Below are positions 18,653-26,078 of a stretch of 32,946 nt of DNA, in pieces. A program made the position numbers and the translations under genes. Every line of letters begins with the position of its first letter. Position 1 is the stretch's first letter. Under the pieces are notes generated by a model, which worked only from the letters and a program-made list of their open reading frames with translations, made no database searches and was not told where the DNA came from. The stretch comes from Deltaproteobacteria bacterium (GTDB lineage Bacteria; Bdellovibrionota_B; Oligoflexia; Oligoflexales; CAIYRB01): the NCBI GenBank assembly GCA_016874735.1, contig VGTI01000041.1, positions 1 through 32,946 on the forward strand. Reading direction: 5' to 3'.

Positions 18653-19652
18653 TCTCCTCGGTCAGGTCTCTAACCTTGGCAACGTGACGCGAGCCTTTCG
18701 TGCCTGCGCTCGCGGTAAAAGGGGGTCTCGCGGCTATCAGCTGATGCAGATGCAGTTGGCTCGTGAGCTGGTTGCCATGAGTCACCAGTTGGCCAGCGGT
18801 GATTGGCCTTGGCAAGCCTACAATAGCTTCGTCGTGTGTGACCCTAAACGGCGGACCATTTACGCGGCACCCTTTAGGGACCGAGTCGTCCACCACGCGA
18901 TCCACCAAGTGATTGCACCGCTGATCGAGCCACTTATCCCGCCCAACTCGTGGGCTTGCCGCAAGACGATGGGTAGCCGCAACGCCGTCAGTGCACTGAC
19001 GGCGACTTTAAAAAAGCTGGGTAACGAGCGCTATACGGTCAAACTCGATGTCGCCAACTACTTTGCCTCGATCAGTCACGAGGTCCTTGGCCAGATGCTC
19101 CGCCGTGTGATGCCGGATCCCTCTCTTGATATCCTGCTCGCGTCACTGCTCAGCTCGCACCCGGAGTATGCTAGGTGCCGCCGTGGCATTCCCCTTGGCA
19201 ACCTAACGTCTCAGCTCTTTGCTAACTTTTACCTAAGCCCAGTCGATCATCTCGCCGCGAGACACGAGGGTGACGTCTTTTACATCCGTTACATGGATGA
19301 CATGGTTTTAGTGGGCGCGAGTAAAAAGACTGTGCTCGATCTAAAAGACCAAATCGTCGCCCTTTGCCAGCGGGAGCTCAGGCTCAAGATTCCTGTCCGT
19401 AAGACGGTGCATCTGGCGTCGGATCCCGTGCCCTTTCTTGGCTTCGTTCTTTATGGCACGGGCTACCACGTCCTTGCGCGGACGAAGAGGCGGCATCGAC
19501 GCAAAGTTAATAAGCTCACGAAGGCGGGCAAGAGAGCGAGCGAGATTGCTGCCGTGGTCGAGTCGTTCGCGGCGTTTGCTAACCTGGACGACGCCTTGCG
19601 CATGGTTTCGAACTCGACTACTGTCACGAGCGGTGGACGGCCTAAGGCGTGA
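18630..19652 (+). CDS. DGR reverse transcriptase
   Basis: This 340-residue RT has no maturase, RNase H or endonuclease domain, as usual for DGR enzymes. Motifs in order: RTIYAAPFRDRVVHHAI (75-91), TVKLDVANYFASISH (136-150, catalytic Asp140), GIPLGNLTSQLFANFYLS (186-203), FYIRYMDDMVLVG (217-229, Asp223-Asp224), LRLKIPVRKT (250-259) and VPFLGFVLYG (267-276). The SQ in LGNLTSQ replaces the SP of group II intron RTs and is a known DGR signature linked to selective infidelity at adenines. It overlaps avd by 23 bp and its stop is 10 bp before the TR. The enzyme would copy TR RNA into mutagenised cDNA together with Avd. Confidence 0.96.
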   Translation: MPYHLNHDLLGQVSNLGNVTRAFRACARGKRGSRGYQLMQMQLARELVAMSHQLASGDWPWQAYNSFVVCDPKRRTIYAAPFRDRVVHHAIHQVIAPLIEPLIPPNSWACRKTMGSRNAVSALTATLKKLGNERYTVKLDVANYFASISHEVLGQMLRRVMPDPSLDILLASLLSSHPEYARCRRGIPLGNLTSQLFANFYLSPVDHLAARHEGDVFYIRYMDDMVLVGASKKTVLDLKDQIVALCQRELRLKIPVRKTVHLASDPVPFLGFVLYGTGYHVLARTKRRHRRKVNKLTKAGKRASEIAAVVESFAAFANLDDALRMVSNSTTVTSGGRPKA

Positions 19653-19662
19653 GCAGCGTAGG

Positions 19663-19781
19663 ACGCGCTGCTTCGGGGGGCGAATTGGAACAATGGCTCG
19701 AACGCCGGTCTGTTCGCCGTCAATCTGAACAATGCGCCGACCAACACGAACACGAACATCGGGTTCCGCTGCGCGCTGCAG
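19663..19781 (+). repeat. DGR template repeat (TR)
   Basis: The 119-bp TR has 26 adenines. Aligned to the VR it differs at 15 positions, all TR adenines (6-8 each to G or C, fewer to T); the 93 non-A positions are identical. Read in the VR frame it encodes ALLRGANWNNGSNAGLFAVN and LNNAPTNTNTNIGFRCALQ, with ten AAY codons and no stop. It begins 10 bp after the RT stop, so it is transcribed with the RT. The last 25 bp (19,757-19,781) are unmutated and equal to the VR end: the IMH* segment. Identity to the VR stops at 19,662 on the left and 19,782 on the right. Confidence 0.97.
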
Positions 19782-19801
19782 ACTTGATCGACCATGCAAG
19801 A

Positions 19802-19823
19802 AGTCTGCTCTCACGGGAGCAGA
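19802..19823 (+). other. Stem-loop 20 bp after the TR
   Basis: GTCTGCTC-TCACGG-GAGCAGAC forms a perfect 8-bp stem. No T run follows. In the Bordetella phage DGR the RNA next to the TR is structured and required for cDNA priming, so this hairpin may be part of the functional DGR RNA here. It could also help end the transcript. Confidence 0.55.
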
Positions 19824-19836
19824 CCATGACTCAGGG

Positions 19837-20493
19837 TCAAGGCACCCGGCCGCTCACCTGGGCTGACCCACCGCTTTTGCGGTGGGGGTCCGAACCCCGC
19901 CCGTCAAGCTTGCGCATGAGCGAGCCAAAGGCCGGCAATACGTCGCGCTCAAGAAACTGGGCCGCCTTCTGGTGCCTTTGGTAAAGGGGAGCATCTGCCG
20001 CCAACACACCGATGATGCTGCCAATGGCGGCCCTAGCCTTATCGTAGTTAAGACGCTTTGCCGCACCAAATCCGTAGTAGCCGGCACCGAGGTGAGAAAG
20101 CACGTCGCGGCACCGGGCGTCAACAAAAGCGGCGAGGTCGGGTGTTTCATCGGCAAAGTTGAGCTGATCGCGGGCCGCTAGGAAAAGACGGTAGCAGGCT
20201 AGGTTGTGTATGGCTGCTGTCGCTAGGGATCCTGCCTTTGACTGAGTCGCCTTAGATGGAGGTGAAGGCGGCTCGCTAGTGCTGACGGGTGCCGCCACTC
20301 CTGCTGCCTCTTTCGTCAACTTGGCGTGAAAGCTCATGAGCGAAGCGCGGTCGACGTACCAGCAGTTGGCCACTTTGACGGCGCGGATCGCTTTGAGCTT
20401 GATGTACTTGCGGACGGTCTTTTCTGACATATGAAGGAGGCTCGCCGCCTCGTCTAGGCCAATCTCCGCGGGTGCTTCTTTGCGCTGGGCCAT
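19837..20493 (-). CDS. HTH plus helical-domain protein, candidate DGR accessory
   Basis: The 218-residue product starts at an ATG with AGAGG about 8 bases before it. Residues 10-58 (IGLDEAASLLHMSEKTVRKY, then IKLKAIRAVKVANCWYVDR) are an excisionase/MerR-type winged HTH. A Pro/Ser linker (60-88) leads to an all-helical domain of about 105 residues (IHNLACYRLFLAARDQL, DLAAFVDARCRDVLSHL, KARAAIGSIIGVLAADAP, AAQFLERDVLPAFGSLM). That helical domain is reminiscent of a bundle like Avd, but I cannot show homology. The gene lies between TR and VR on the target's strand, its 3' end 55 bp from the TR. Possible roles are regulator of the DGR or target recognition. An 8-bp-stem hairpin (19,867-19,886) lies inside its 3' end. 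Confidence 0.72.
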   Translation of the reverse strand: MAQRKEAPAEIGLDEAASLLHMSEKTVRKYIKLKAIRAVKVANCWYVDRASLMSFHAKLTKEAAGVAAPVSTSEPPSPPSKATQSKAGSLATAAIHNLACYRLFLAARDQLNFADETPDLAAFVDARCRDVLSHLGAGYYGFGAAKRLNYDKARAAIGSIIGVLAADAPLYQRHQKAAQFLERDVLPAFGSLMRKLDGRGSDPHRKSGGSAQVSGRVP

Positions 20494-21130
20494 CGTGGAT
20501 CCTCTTTCTTTGTATCGTTGCCGTCAGGTGTAGGCGTCGACGAGGTCGTCGATTATGCACGAGCAAGGCAGCCTTCGGGTAGGGAGAAGTGGAAAGCCTT
20601 CCGGAAGTTCCGGAACTTCAGCCGGCAAAAAAGCCAATGATTTACTAATAAACCGCCTTCCGTTTGTTTATAGAAAACTGCAAAAGGATTCATCAGCACC
20701 CATTTTAAAGTGATTAATACCGGATGCTTAAAGAGAACCGGAAAGGCGCAAAATGTTACCGCTCGGACTTTCCACTTCTCCCCCGCCCCTTTCCGGAAGT
20801 TCCGGAAGGGTGCCTAAAAAAGGCCTAAAATACAGAAAAATTAGTAAGAAGTTACCCATAGAAATCGAGTGGTTGTTAGAAAGTTCCGGAACTTCCGGAA
20901 CGTTCCGGTTGGTCCAAGCCCTTCCGGAAGCCCTGAAGTTCCGAAATGGGACGATTTTGCAGGCACCTAAAATCTTGGAGGCTAGTTAAAAAATAGGCAA
21001 ACCAAGTAAAATTAGATGTTTAAGAAAAACGACCCTAGTCCAGACACCGAGAAGTGGAAAGGAGAAGTGGAAAGGCATCCGGAACTTCCGGAACCACCCT
21101 TTCCGGAACTTCCGGAACTTCCGGAAGGCC
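20494..21130. repeat. TTCCGGAA palindrome array in a gene-free stretch
   Basis: No gene is supported here. The stretch holds eleven copies of the palindrome TTCCGGAA (starts 20599, 20608, 20791, 20800, 20884, 20893, 20922, 21086, 21101, 21110, 21119) plus half copies. Neighbours are often exactly 9 bp apart, in pairs or a triplet. GAGAAGTGGAAAG occurs three times (about 20,584, 21,048, 21,061) and once inverted (about 20,764), always beside the palindromes. A 78-codon frame at 20,753-20,989 is built of these repeats and is not believed. The array lies between the HTH gene's promoter and the VR hairpin and may bind a DGR or plasmid protein. Confidence 0.8.
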
Positions 21131-21164
21131 AAAAAAATTTCCGCCCAGCTGTCGCTGGGCGGAA
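21131..21164 (-). terminator. Hairpin downstream of the VR, also a terminator
   Basis: On the minus strand TTCCGCCCAGC-GACA-GCTGGGCGGAA forms a perfect 11-bp stem, followed by ATTTTTTT. It starts 54 bp after the end of the VR. It is a textbook terminator for the target gene. The GACA loop also fits the GRNA tetraloop described for hairpins that follow the IMH in phage DGRs and help target recognition, so it may do both jobs. Confidence 0.85.
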
Positions 21165-21212
21165 GAAACTCAATGATTAATGATCTAATGACACAATGAC
21201 TAAATGATCACC

Positions 21213-24200
21213 CTAAGGCTGCAGCGCGCAGCGGAACCCGATGCCCGTGTGCGTGTAGGTCGGCGCAGAGGCCAGACCGACGGCGAACAGACCGGCGACC
21301 GAGCCATGGTGCCAATCCGCCCCCCGAAGCAGCGCGTTCCCTGCAGCCGTGCAGCCATAGTATTGACCCGCACCGTTCGCGGATGTGAGCGCGCCGCTGG
21401 GGCCTGCGACCTTCTTCTCCCAGTCTGTGACATTGGCGTTATCCCACTGGACCCAGCCAGTGTTGTACCAATTAACACTCGTGCACTGCATATCGGTCCA
21501 CTCCCAGACGTTACCGGAGAGGTCCCAGATCACGTTGCCGTTACTCAGGACGTGGGTGCGCATTTGCGAGTTGTTGGCCGCCCCTGCAGAATAACCAGTG
21601 GTTGCATAGGACTGACCGGTGCCTGAGTAAATGTTGGTGTCTGTCCTAAGTGAGCAGGAAGCATTAGCTGCGTCCGCTAAAGACGCGGTGAGCGTGCAGT
21701 TAGTTACAGCCCCTTCGGTAGTAGCAGCAAGAGCATTAGCTGGGACGTTGTCAGTGTGTCCTGTCGCCAGTTGGATCCCAGCCGTCGAGTTGATATCGTT
21801 AATGGCCGTGGCCTCAATGTTGCGCGCCATCGTCATCCACTCGCCCTCAGTCACAAGATGGGCGCCGACACGCTGGCAGACGTCTTTGGCCTCGTACCAG
21901 CTGATACTGACAAATGGTGTACCGGAAGCGGTTGAGACTGGAAGGCCCGTGGTGCTGTCTTTTTTGGCCTCGTACTTCATGACGCAAAAGTCTTTAAAGC
22001 TAAACCTGTCATCTTTTGGGACTAACACATAGCCGGTGGGACAGGTCCCAGATCCTGAACCGGCGGTGGCATTAATCGTGATCGCGCCAGCCGTATTGTC
22101 GATGGTGACACCGGTGCCTGCCGTGAGAGTTGAAAGAGTGAAACCAGTGCCGTTACCGATGAGTAGTTGGCCGTTCGCTGCGCTCGATCCATCGACACCA
22201 ATGCCGCCTCTAGCTGCACTGAGAGTACCAGAGCTGATCAACGCAGCACTATGTGGCGGGAGATCCGAGGCTTCAAGGGTGAGACCTTCGATGGCGCGGC
22301 CTTTCGCGTCGATTCTAAGTTTGGCGTAGGTACCTGCCACAATGCCGGTAGTTGATAGTGATGCTGTCGCAGATCCAGGCCCTGAGGCGGCGACATCACC
22401 GGTGAGTGCCGTCAGGTAGCTGCCTGCAGCCTGTTTACTGTTAAACGTGGTCCAGTCGGTGGCCGTTAGGTAGCCGTCGGTAGAGGTGGAAGACTGCGGA
22501 ATTTTATTTGCCGGTAGTGCCGGGATTTCTGAGGCTGAGATTGCGGCGACAGTGACAGTGCCACCGTTTGACGTTTGTTTTAGAAACTGACCAGCCCCGC
22601 CCGTGCTAGCTAGATTTGCACCAGTGCCGCCGTTTGCAACTCCAAGAGTGCCGTTCACAGCATTAGTGGAGGCAAGATTCACGGTGCCGAACGTAGGTTG
22701 GTTGCTCGCATTCACCGTTAGGATATTGTACTGACTGCCTGCGGCCGTCGATGAGAGAGCTGAGCTGGACCCGATCACTACACCGTTATTGGTGAAAGCA
22801 CCGACGCCGGTACCGCCGTTGGCTATGGCCAGGGTGCCGGTCGTCAGGCTAGTGGCACTGATGGGTGGAAGATCACCGGGCTCAAGAGTCGCGCCGCTGA
22901 TGACGCGGCCTTTAGAGTCGGTGGTCACTTTAGTATAGTTGCCAGCAGTGCCCACAGCCGCAAGAGTGGGGTCTGGGAAGTTACCAGTGAGATCACCGCC
23001 CGCTGCACCTGTAGGCGCGACACCAGAGACCCAGTTGAGGGTCCCAGTACCGTTGGTTGAGAGCACTTGGCCAGCTGAGCCGTTAGTACCGGGTAGCTCC
23101 CACGTGAGCTGCGACGAAAGCGTATCGGGAGCTTTAAAGGCGACGAAGTTAGTGTTGGCTTTGTCGTTTAAGACGAGCTTGCTAGCGTTTGTACTGTCGC
23201 CTCTGACGGTGACGTCCCCATTAGATGTCACTGTCGAGGCTGTGAGAGCTCCAGTAGCCGCTGTGCCGGTCGTATTGATGGTGGTGGAGCCACCGATACT
23301 TGATGCTCCGTTGATCGTGGCGCCAGTTATAGTTTTGTTGGTCAGTGTTTCTGGGGCATCACGCGTCACGACTACGCCTGAAGCCGGAAACGTGGCTGTA
23401 GAAATGACACCGGTACCACCGTTACTCCTATCCAAGATCCCGCCGACCGAAGCTGCCTTAGAAAGGTCAATAGCACCAAAGGAAGGCTGACCCCCAGCGC
23501 TCGGCACGCGCAGAACCTGGTCAGCGCTCGGTGAGGCCGTCGCCACCAGATTACCGGTGCCGTTACCTAAAAGGACGCCGTTTAGGTTGAAGTTTGTGCT
23601 ACCAGTACCACCTACGGCGACGGCTAGTTGCCCACTCGTAATCTTCGCTGCATTTAACTCTGGGATATCAGCTGCAGCTAAGGCGGTACTGCTTATGACC
23701 TGACCCTGGGCGTTTGTGATGACTTTGGCGTAAGTGCCAGCCGTACCGATATTGGCAAGACTCACGGTCACAGTTCCACTAGCAGGCGAGGCCGCGATGC
23801 CAGTGCCTGCACTAACGCTACTTACTTTATTTGAAAACGATGTGTAATCGGCGTTGGAAATTAGCCCTGCACTGACACCTGCTCCTGCCGAAGCCAGCGG
23901 GATATTGAGTGTATGGACACTGCCCACCGGTGTAAACGCTAGGCTGCTCCCATTGGTGGTGGTAGCAAAACTCTGCTCGCCAGCCGTGACCCCGCCTAGG
24001 CTCGTGACGCCTACGCCAGCTATGCCAAGCGCCTTGACGGCAGAGCCGTCCCAGTATTTGATTTGACCAGAGTTCTCGTTAAACCAGGTTTTGCCTTTGT
24101 CGTTAGTTGTGAGTCCAGTCGGATCCGCTGTGTGTGCGCTAAGGCCTAGGGTCTTAGACGCAGCCATCTCAATACTGCCGGCATTGGCAAGGGCGTTAGC

Positions 24201-26078
24201 GTTCATGTCGATTGCGCCAGTCATGGTGTCGCCACCTTTGTTTAGCGGCGTGTAGCCAAGGGCGTTTTGTTTGGCGTTAAAAGTTGTCCAGTCCGTAGCT
24301 GTCAGATAGCCATCGGTTGAGGTGGTAGCCTGCGGTATTTTATTTGCCGGTAGTGCCGGGATTTCTGAGGCTGAGATAGCGGCGACAGTAACGGTGCCAC
24401 CGTTTGACGTCTGTTTTAGAAACTGTCCTACGCCACCTGTGGCGCTAAGGTCTACTCCCGTACCACCGCTTGCAAGTGGGAGGACACCACTCACGGCAGA
24501 CGGGCTAGCGATGTTTAGAGCGCCAAATGACGGCACACCACCAGTCGTTGGTACCCGCAAGATCTGGTCGGCGCTGCCCGCTGCGGTGGTGAGTAGATTT
24601 CCTGCGTCGTTTCCAAGCACAACACCGTTCGCTGTGAAGTTCGTTGCTCCGGTGCCACCATTGGCGACTCCGAGAGTGCTGGATACCTCCGTTGCAAGGT
24701 TGATGTTGCCGCCACTGGCGGCTTCAGTAATCCGACCTTGTGCATCAACCGTAATCGTAGCGCGTGCGTAAGTGTTTGGGGTCACTCCGGTGGTGGAGAG
24801 ACTGATGGTCCCACTGCTCGTGATCGGGCCGCCGGTAAGCCCAGTCCCCGTAGCCACACTGGTAACAGAGCCGCCACTGGCGAGCTTGGTGTAGGCGCTG
24901 CCATTCTCCGAGACCTTAAATTCGTTTGTACTTTGATCGAAATAAATGCGGCCATGTCCGCTGCTACTCAGCGCTGGGGCTGTGGTTGCTGGGAGTGATA
25001 ACTGCGCAAGAGATAATTCACCAGTCACCGTATCGCCAGCTTTATTGAGCGGTGTGTAACCAAGTGAGGCGGTGATATCAGCGCTAGCGATTGTCCCTAC
25101 CGTGACGATACCGCCAGAGGTCGTTTGTTTGAGGTAGTGCCCTGCGCCACCAGTAGCACTGAGATCGGCACCGGTACCTCCGTTGGCGCGCGCAAGTACA
25201 CCCGTCACAGCAGCAGGCGAGCCCAAATTGACGCGACCAAACTCAGGACCACTGGCGCCCACTACAAGGACGTTATTTTGTACGCCGGGAGCTGTGGCCG
25301 AAATCGGTCCAGCGCCAGCTCCGACCAAGACGCCGTTATTCGTAAAACTTGTAGCTCCGGTCCCGCCACCCAGCACTGCGAGCGCGCCTGAACTAGTGCC
25401 GCTACTCGTGAGCGTTTGCGGCACCCACTCTGTGCCGCTATAGGTCAGCACCTGGCCTGGTTGCGGCGCGGTACTCGAAACCGTTTGTCCCTGGATGCTG
25501 CTGGCTGTTGCCGCGGCGGGAGTGCCCCAGACGAGCTCCCCACCAGCGTTCTTGGTGAGAAACTGGTTCGTAGCTGGAAGGGATTTTAGAGCTAGACCCA
25601 GAGTTCCGTCGCTACCGAAAGAGAGCGTCTTACCGTCTACCGGTACGCGCAACGCAAGAGGCACGTAGCTATACTTCTGACGTGGATAAGTTTTGCCGCC
25701 TGCGGTGATCTCAATAAAAACTGGCTCAGAGCCGTCACCAAATACGGCCTCGACCTGAGAAGGCATGAGATTGATATTAAGACTTATGACGCCGTTAGTG
25801 GGAAATACCCCTGTGTAAGGGTAGTTCTGGCCTAGTTGAGTGCCACCCGCTTCAGCAGTGTAAAACCTCACATCGATGTCGAGAGGCCCATCTATAGGTG
25901 ACCCGTTAGCATTCGTCAGTCGTGCCGAGTAGACGAGTGGGTAGTAAGAAGCAGCTGCCACGGACTCACGGGTAAAAAGTAAACCTAACACCAGCAAGGC
26001 AACTTCAAGACCGTTGCATCGCCGATGTAGTAGTCCTTGTTTTCCCTTTGCTCTGCCCATGGTTCCTGGCCCTGCCAC
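21213..26078 (-). CDS. DGR target: giant exported repeat protein with FGE/C-type-lectin-like tip
   Basis: The 1,621-residue protein starts at GTG 26,078; an ATG six codons later (26,060) is an equally good start. A basic stretch and hydrophobic core (LEVALLVLGLLFTRESVAAA) form a signal peptide. Residues about 45-160 (YPLVYSARLTNANGSPIDG, DIDVRFYT) are a beta domain seen in surface proteins of predatory and Oligoflexia-type bacteria. Residues 160-1340 hold many fibre-like repeats (LGVANGGTGA, NNGVVIG, YLTATDWTTFN, LGYTPLNKGGDT). Residues 1346-1616 form an FGE-sulfatase/C-lectin-type domain (CPTGYVLVPK, GAHLVTEGEW, DLSGNVWEW, GIGFRCALQ). The VR covers 1581-1620, with variable residues 1588, 1590, 1591, 1594, 1601, 1603, 1604, 1608, 1610 and 1612. 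It is probably a cell-surface fibre with a hypervariable binding tip. Confidence 0.93.
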   Translation of the reverse strand: MAGPGTMGRAKGKQGLLHRRCNGLEVALLVLGLLFTRESVAAASYYPLVYSARLTNANGSPIDGPLDIDVRFYTAEAGGTQLGQNYPYTGVFPTNGVISLNINLMPSQVEAVFGDGSEPVFIEITAGGKTYPRQKYSYVPLALRVPVDGKTLSFGSDGTLGLALKSLPATNQFLTKNAGGELVWGTPAAATASSIQGQTVSSTAPQPGQVLTYSGTEWVPQTLTSSGTSSGALAVLGGGTGATSFTNNGVLVGAGAGPISATAPGVQNNVLVVGASGPEFGRVNLGSPAAVTGVLARANGGTGADLSATGGAGHYLKQTTSGGIVTVGTIASADITASLGYTPLNKAGDTVTGELSLAQLSLPATTAPALSSSGHGRIYFDQSTNEFKVSENGSAYTKLASGGSVTSVATGTGLTGGPITSSGTISLSTTGVTPNTYARATITVDAQGRITEAASGGNINLATEVSSTLGVANGGTGATNFTANGVVLGNDAGNLLTTAAGSADQILRVPTTGGVPSFGALNIASPSAVSGVLPLASGGTGVDLSATGGVGQFLKQTSNGGTVTVAAISASEIPALPANKIPQATTSTDGYLTATDWTTFNAKQNALGYTPLNKGGDTMTGAIDMNANALANAGSIEMAASKTLGLSAHTADPTGLTTNDKGKTWFNENSGQIKYWDGSAVKALGIAGVGVTSLGGVTAGEQSFATTTNGSSLAFTPVGSVHTLNIPLASAGAGVSAGLISNADYTSFSNKVSSVSAGTGIAASPASGTVTVSLANIGTAGTYAKVITNAQGQVISSTALAAADIPELNAAKITSGQLAVAVGGTGSTNFNLNGVLLGNGTGNLVATASPSADQVLRVPSAGGQPSFGAIDLSKAASVGGILDRSNGGTGVISTATFPASGVVVTRDAPETLTNKTITGATINGASSIGGSTTINTTGTAATGALTASTVTSNGDVTVRGDSTNASKLVLNDKANTNFVAFKAPDTLSSQLTWELPGTNGSAGQVLSTNGTGTLNWVSGVAPTGAAGGDLTGNFPDPTLAAVGTAGNYTKVTTDSKGRVISGATLEPGDLPPISATSLTTGTLAIANGGTGVGAFTNNGVVIGSSSALSSTAAGSQYNILTVNASNQPTFGTVNLASTNAVNGTLGVANGGTGANLASTGGAGQFLKQTSNGGTVTVAAISASEIPALPANKIPQSSTSTDGYLTATDWTTFNSKQAAGSYLTALTGDVAASGPGSATASLSTTGIVAGTYAKLRIDAKGRAIEGLTLEASDLPPHSAALISSGTLSAARGGIGVDGSSAANGQLLIGNGTGFTLSTLTAGTGVTIDNTAGAITINATAGSGSGTCPTGYVLVPKDDRFSFKDFCVMKYEAKKDSTTGLPVSTASGTPFVSISWYEAKDVCQRVGAHLVTEGEWMTMARNIEATAINDINSTAGIQLATGHTDNVPANALAATTEGAVTNCTLTASLADAANASCSLRTDTNIYSGTGQSYATTGYSAGAANNSQMRTHVLSNGNVIWDLSGNVWEWTDMQCTSVNWYNTGWVQWDNANVTDWEKKVAGPSGALTSANGAGQYYGCTAAGNALLRGADWHHGSVAGLFAVGLASAPTYTHTGIGFRCALQP
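21219..21337 (-). repeat. DGR variable repeat (VR)
   Basis: The 119-bp VR ends two codons before the stop of the target gene. Relative to the TR the ten Asn (AAY) codons now read Asp, His, His, Val, Gly, Ala, Ser, Tyr, His and Gly. No change is seen outside template adenines. The unmutated 25 bp at its 3' end (21,219-21,243) are the expected initiation-of-mutagenic-homing (IMH) site. The first base after it differs (C in place of TR A). Confidence 0.97.
22440..24460 (-). repeat. Internal DNA repeats within the target gene
   Basis: Segments of about 120 bp around 22,467-22,590 and 24,310-24,425 are nearly identical and encode the same KIPQ...STSTDGYLTATDW and TVTVAAISASEIPALPANKI units. Weaker copies of the NGGTG unit recur along the gene. 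Such DNA-level identity points to recent duplication and would allow length change by recombination. Confidence 0.75.

Larger units (their letters stand above)
18266..26078. mobile_element. Diversity-generating retroelement (DGR) with its target gene
   Basis: All core parts are present in order: Avd-like gene, reverse transcriptase, template repeat 10 bp after the RT stop, then on the opposite strand an HTH gene, and the variable repeat at the 3' end of a very long target gene. TR and VR differ only at template adenines, the hallmark of DGR mutagenic retrohoming. There is no phage structural gene nearby, so this is a cellular or plasmid-borne DGR and not a prophage one. The element has a convergent layout: RT-TR reads right and the target reads left. 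Confidence 0.96.

Noticed and set aside
18630-19652. RT as part of a group II intron or retron
   Set aside because: There is no maturase or endonuclease domain, no intron RNA domain V-like sequence nearby, and the motif is LGNLTSQ in place of the intron SP form; the adenine-biased TR/VR pair settles it as a DGR.
20753-20989. 78-codon frame over the palindrome array
   Set aside because: It is composed of the TTCCGGAA repeats, lacks a good ribosome site and has no coherent protein features.
19663-21337. TR/VR as an ordinary duplicated gene fragment
   Set aside because: Ordinary divergence would affect all bases; here only template adenines differ.
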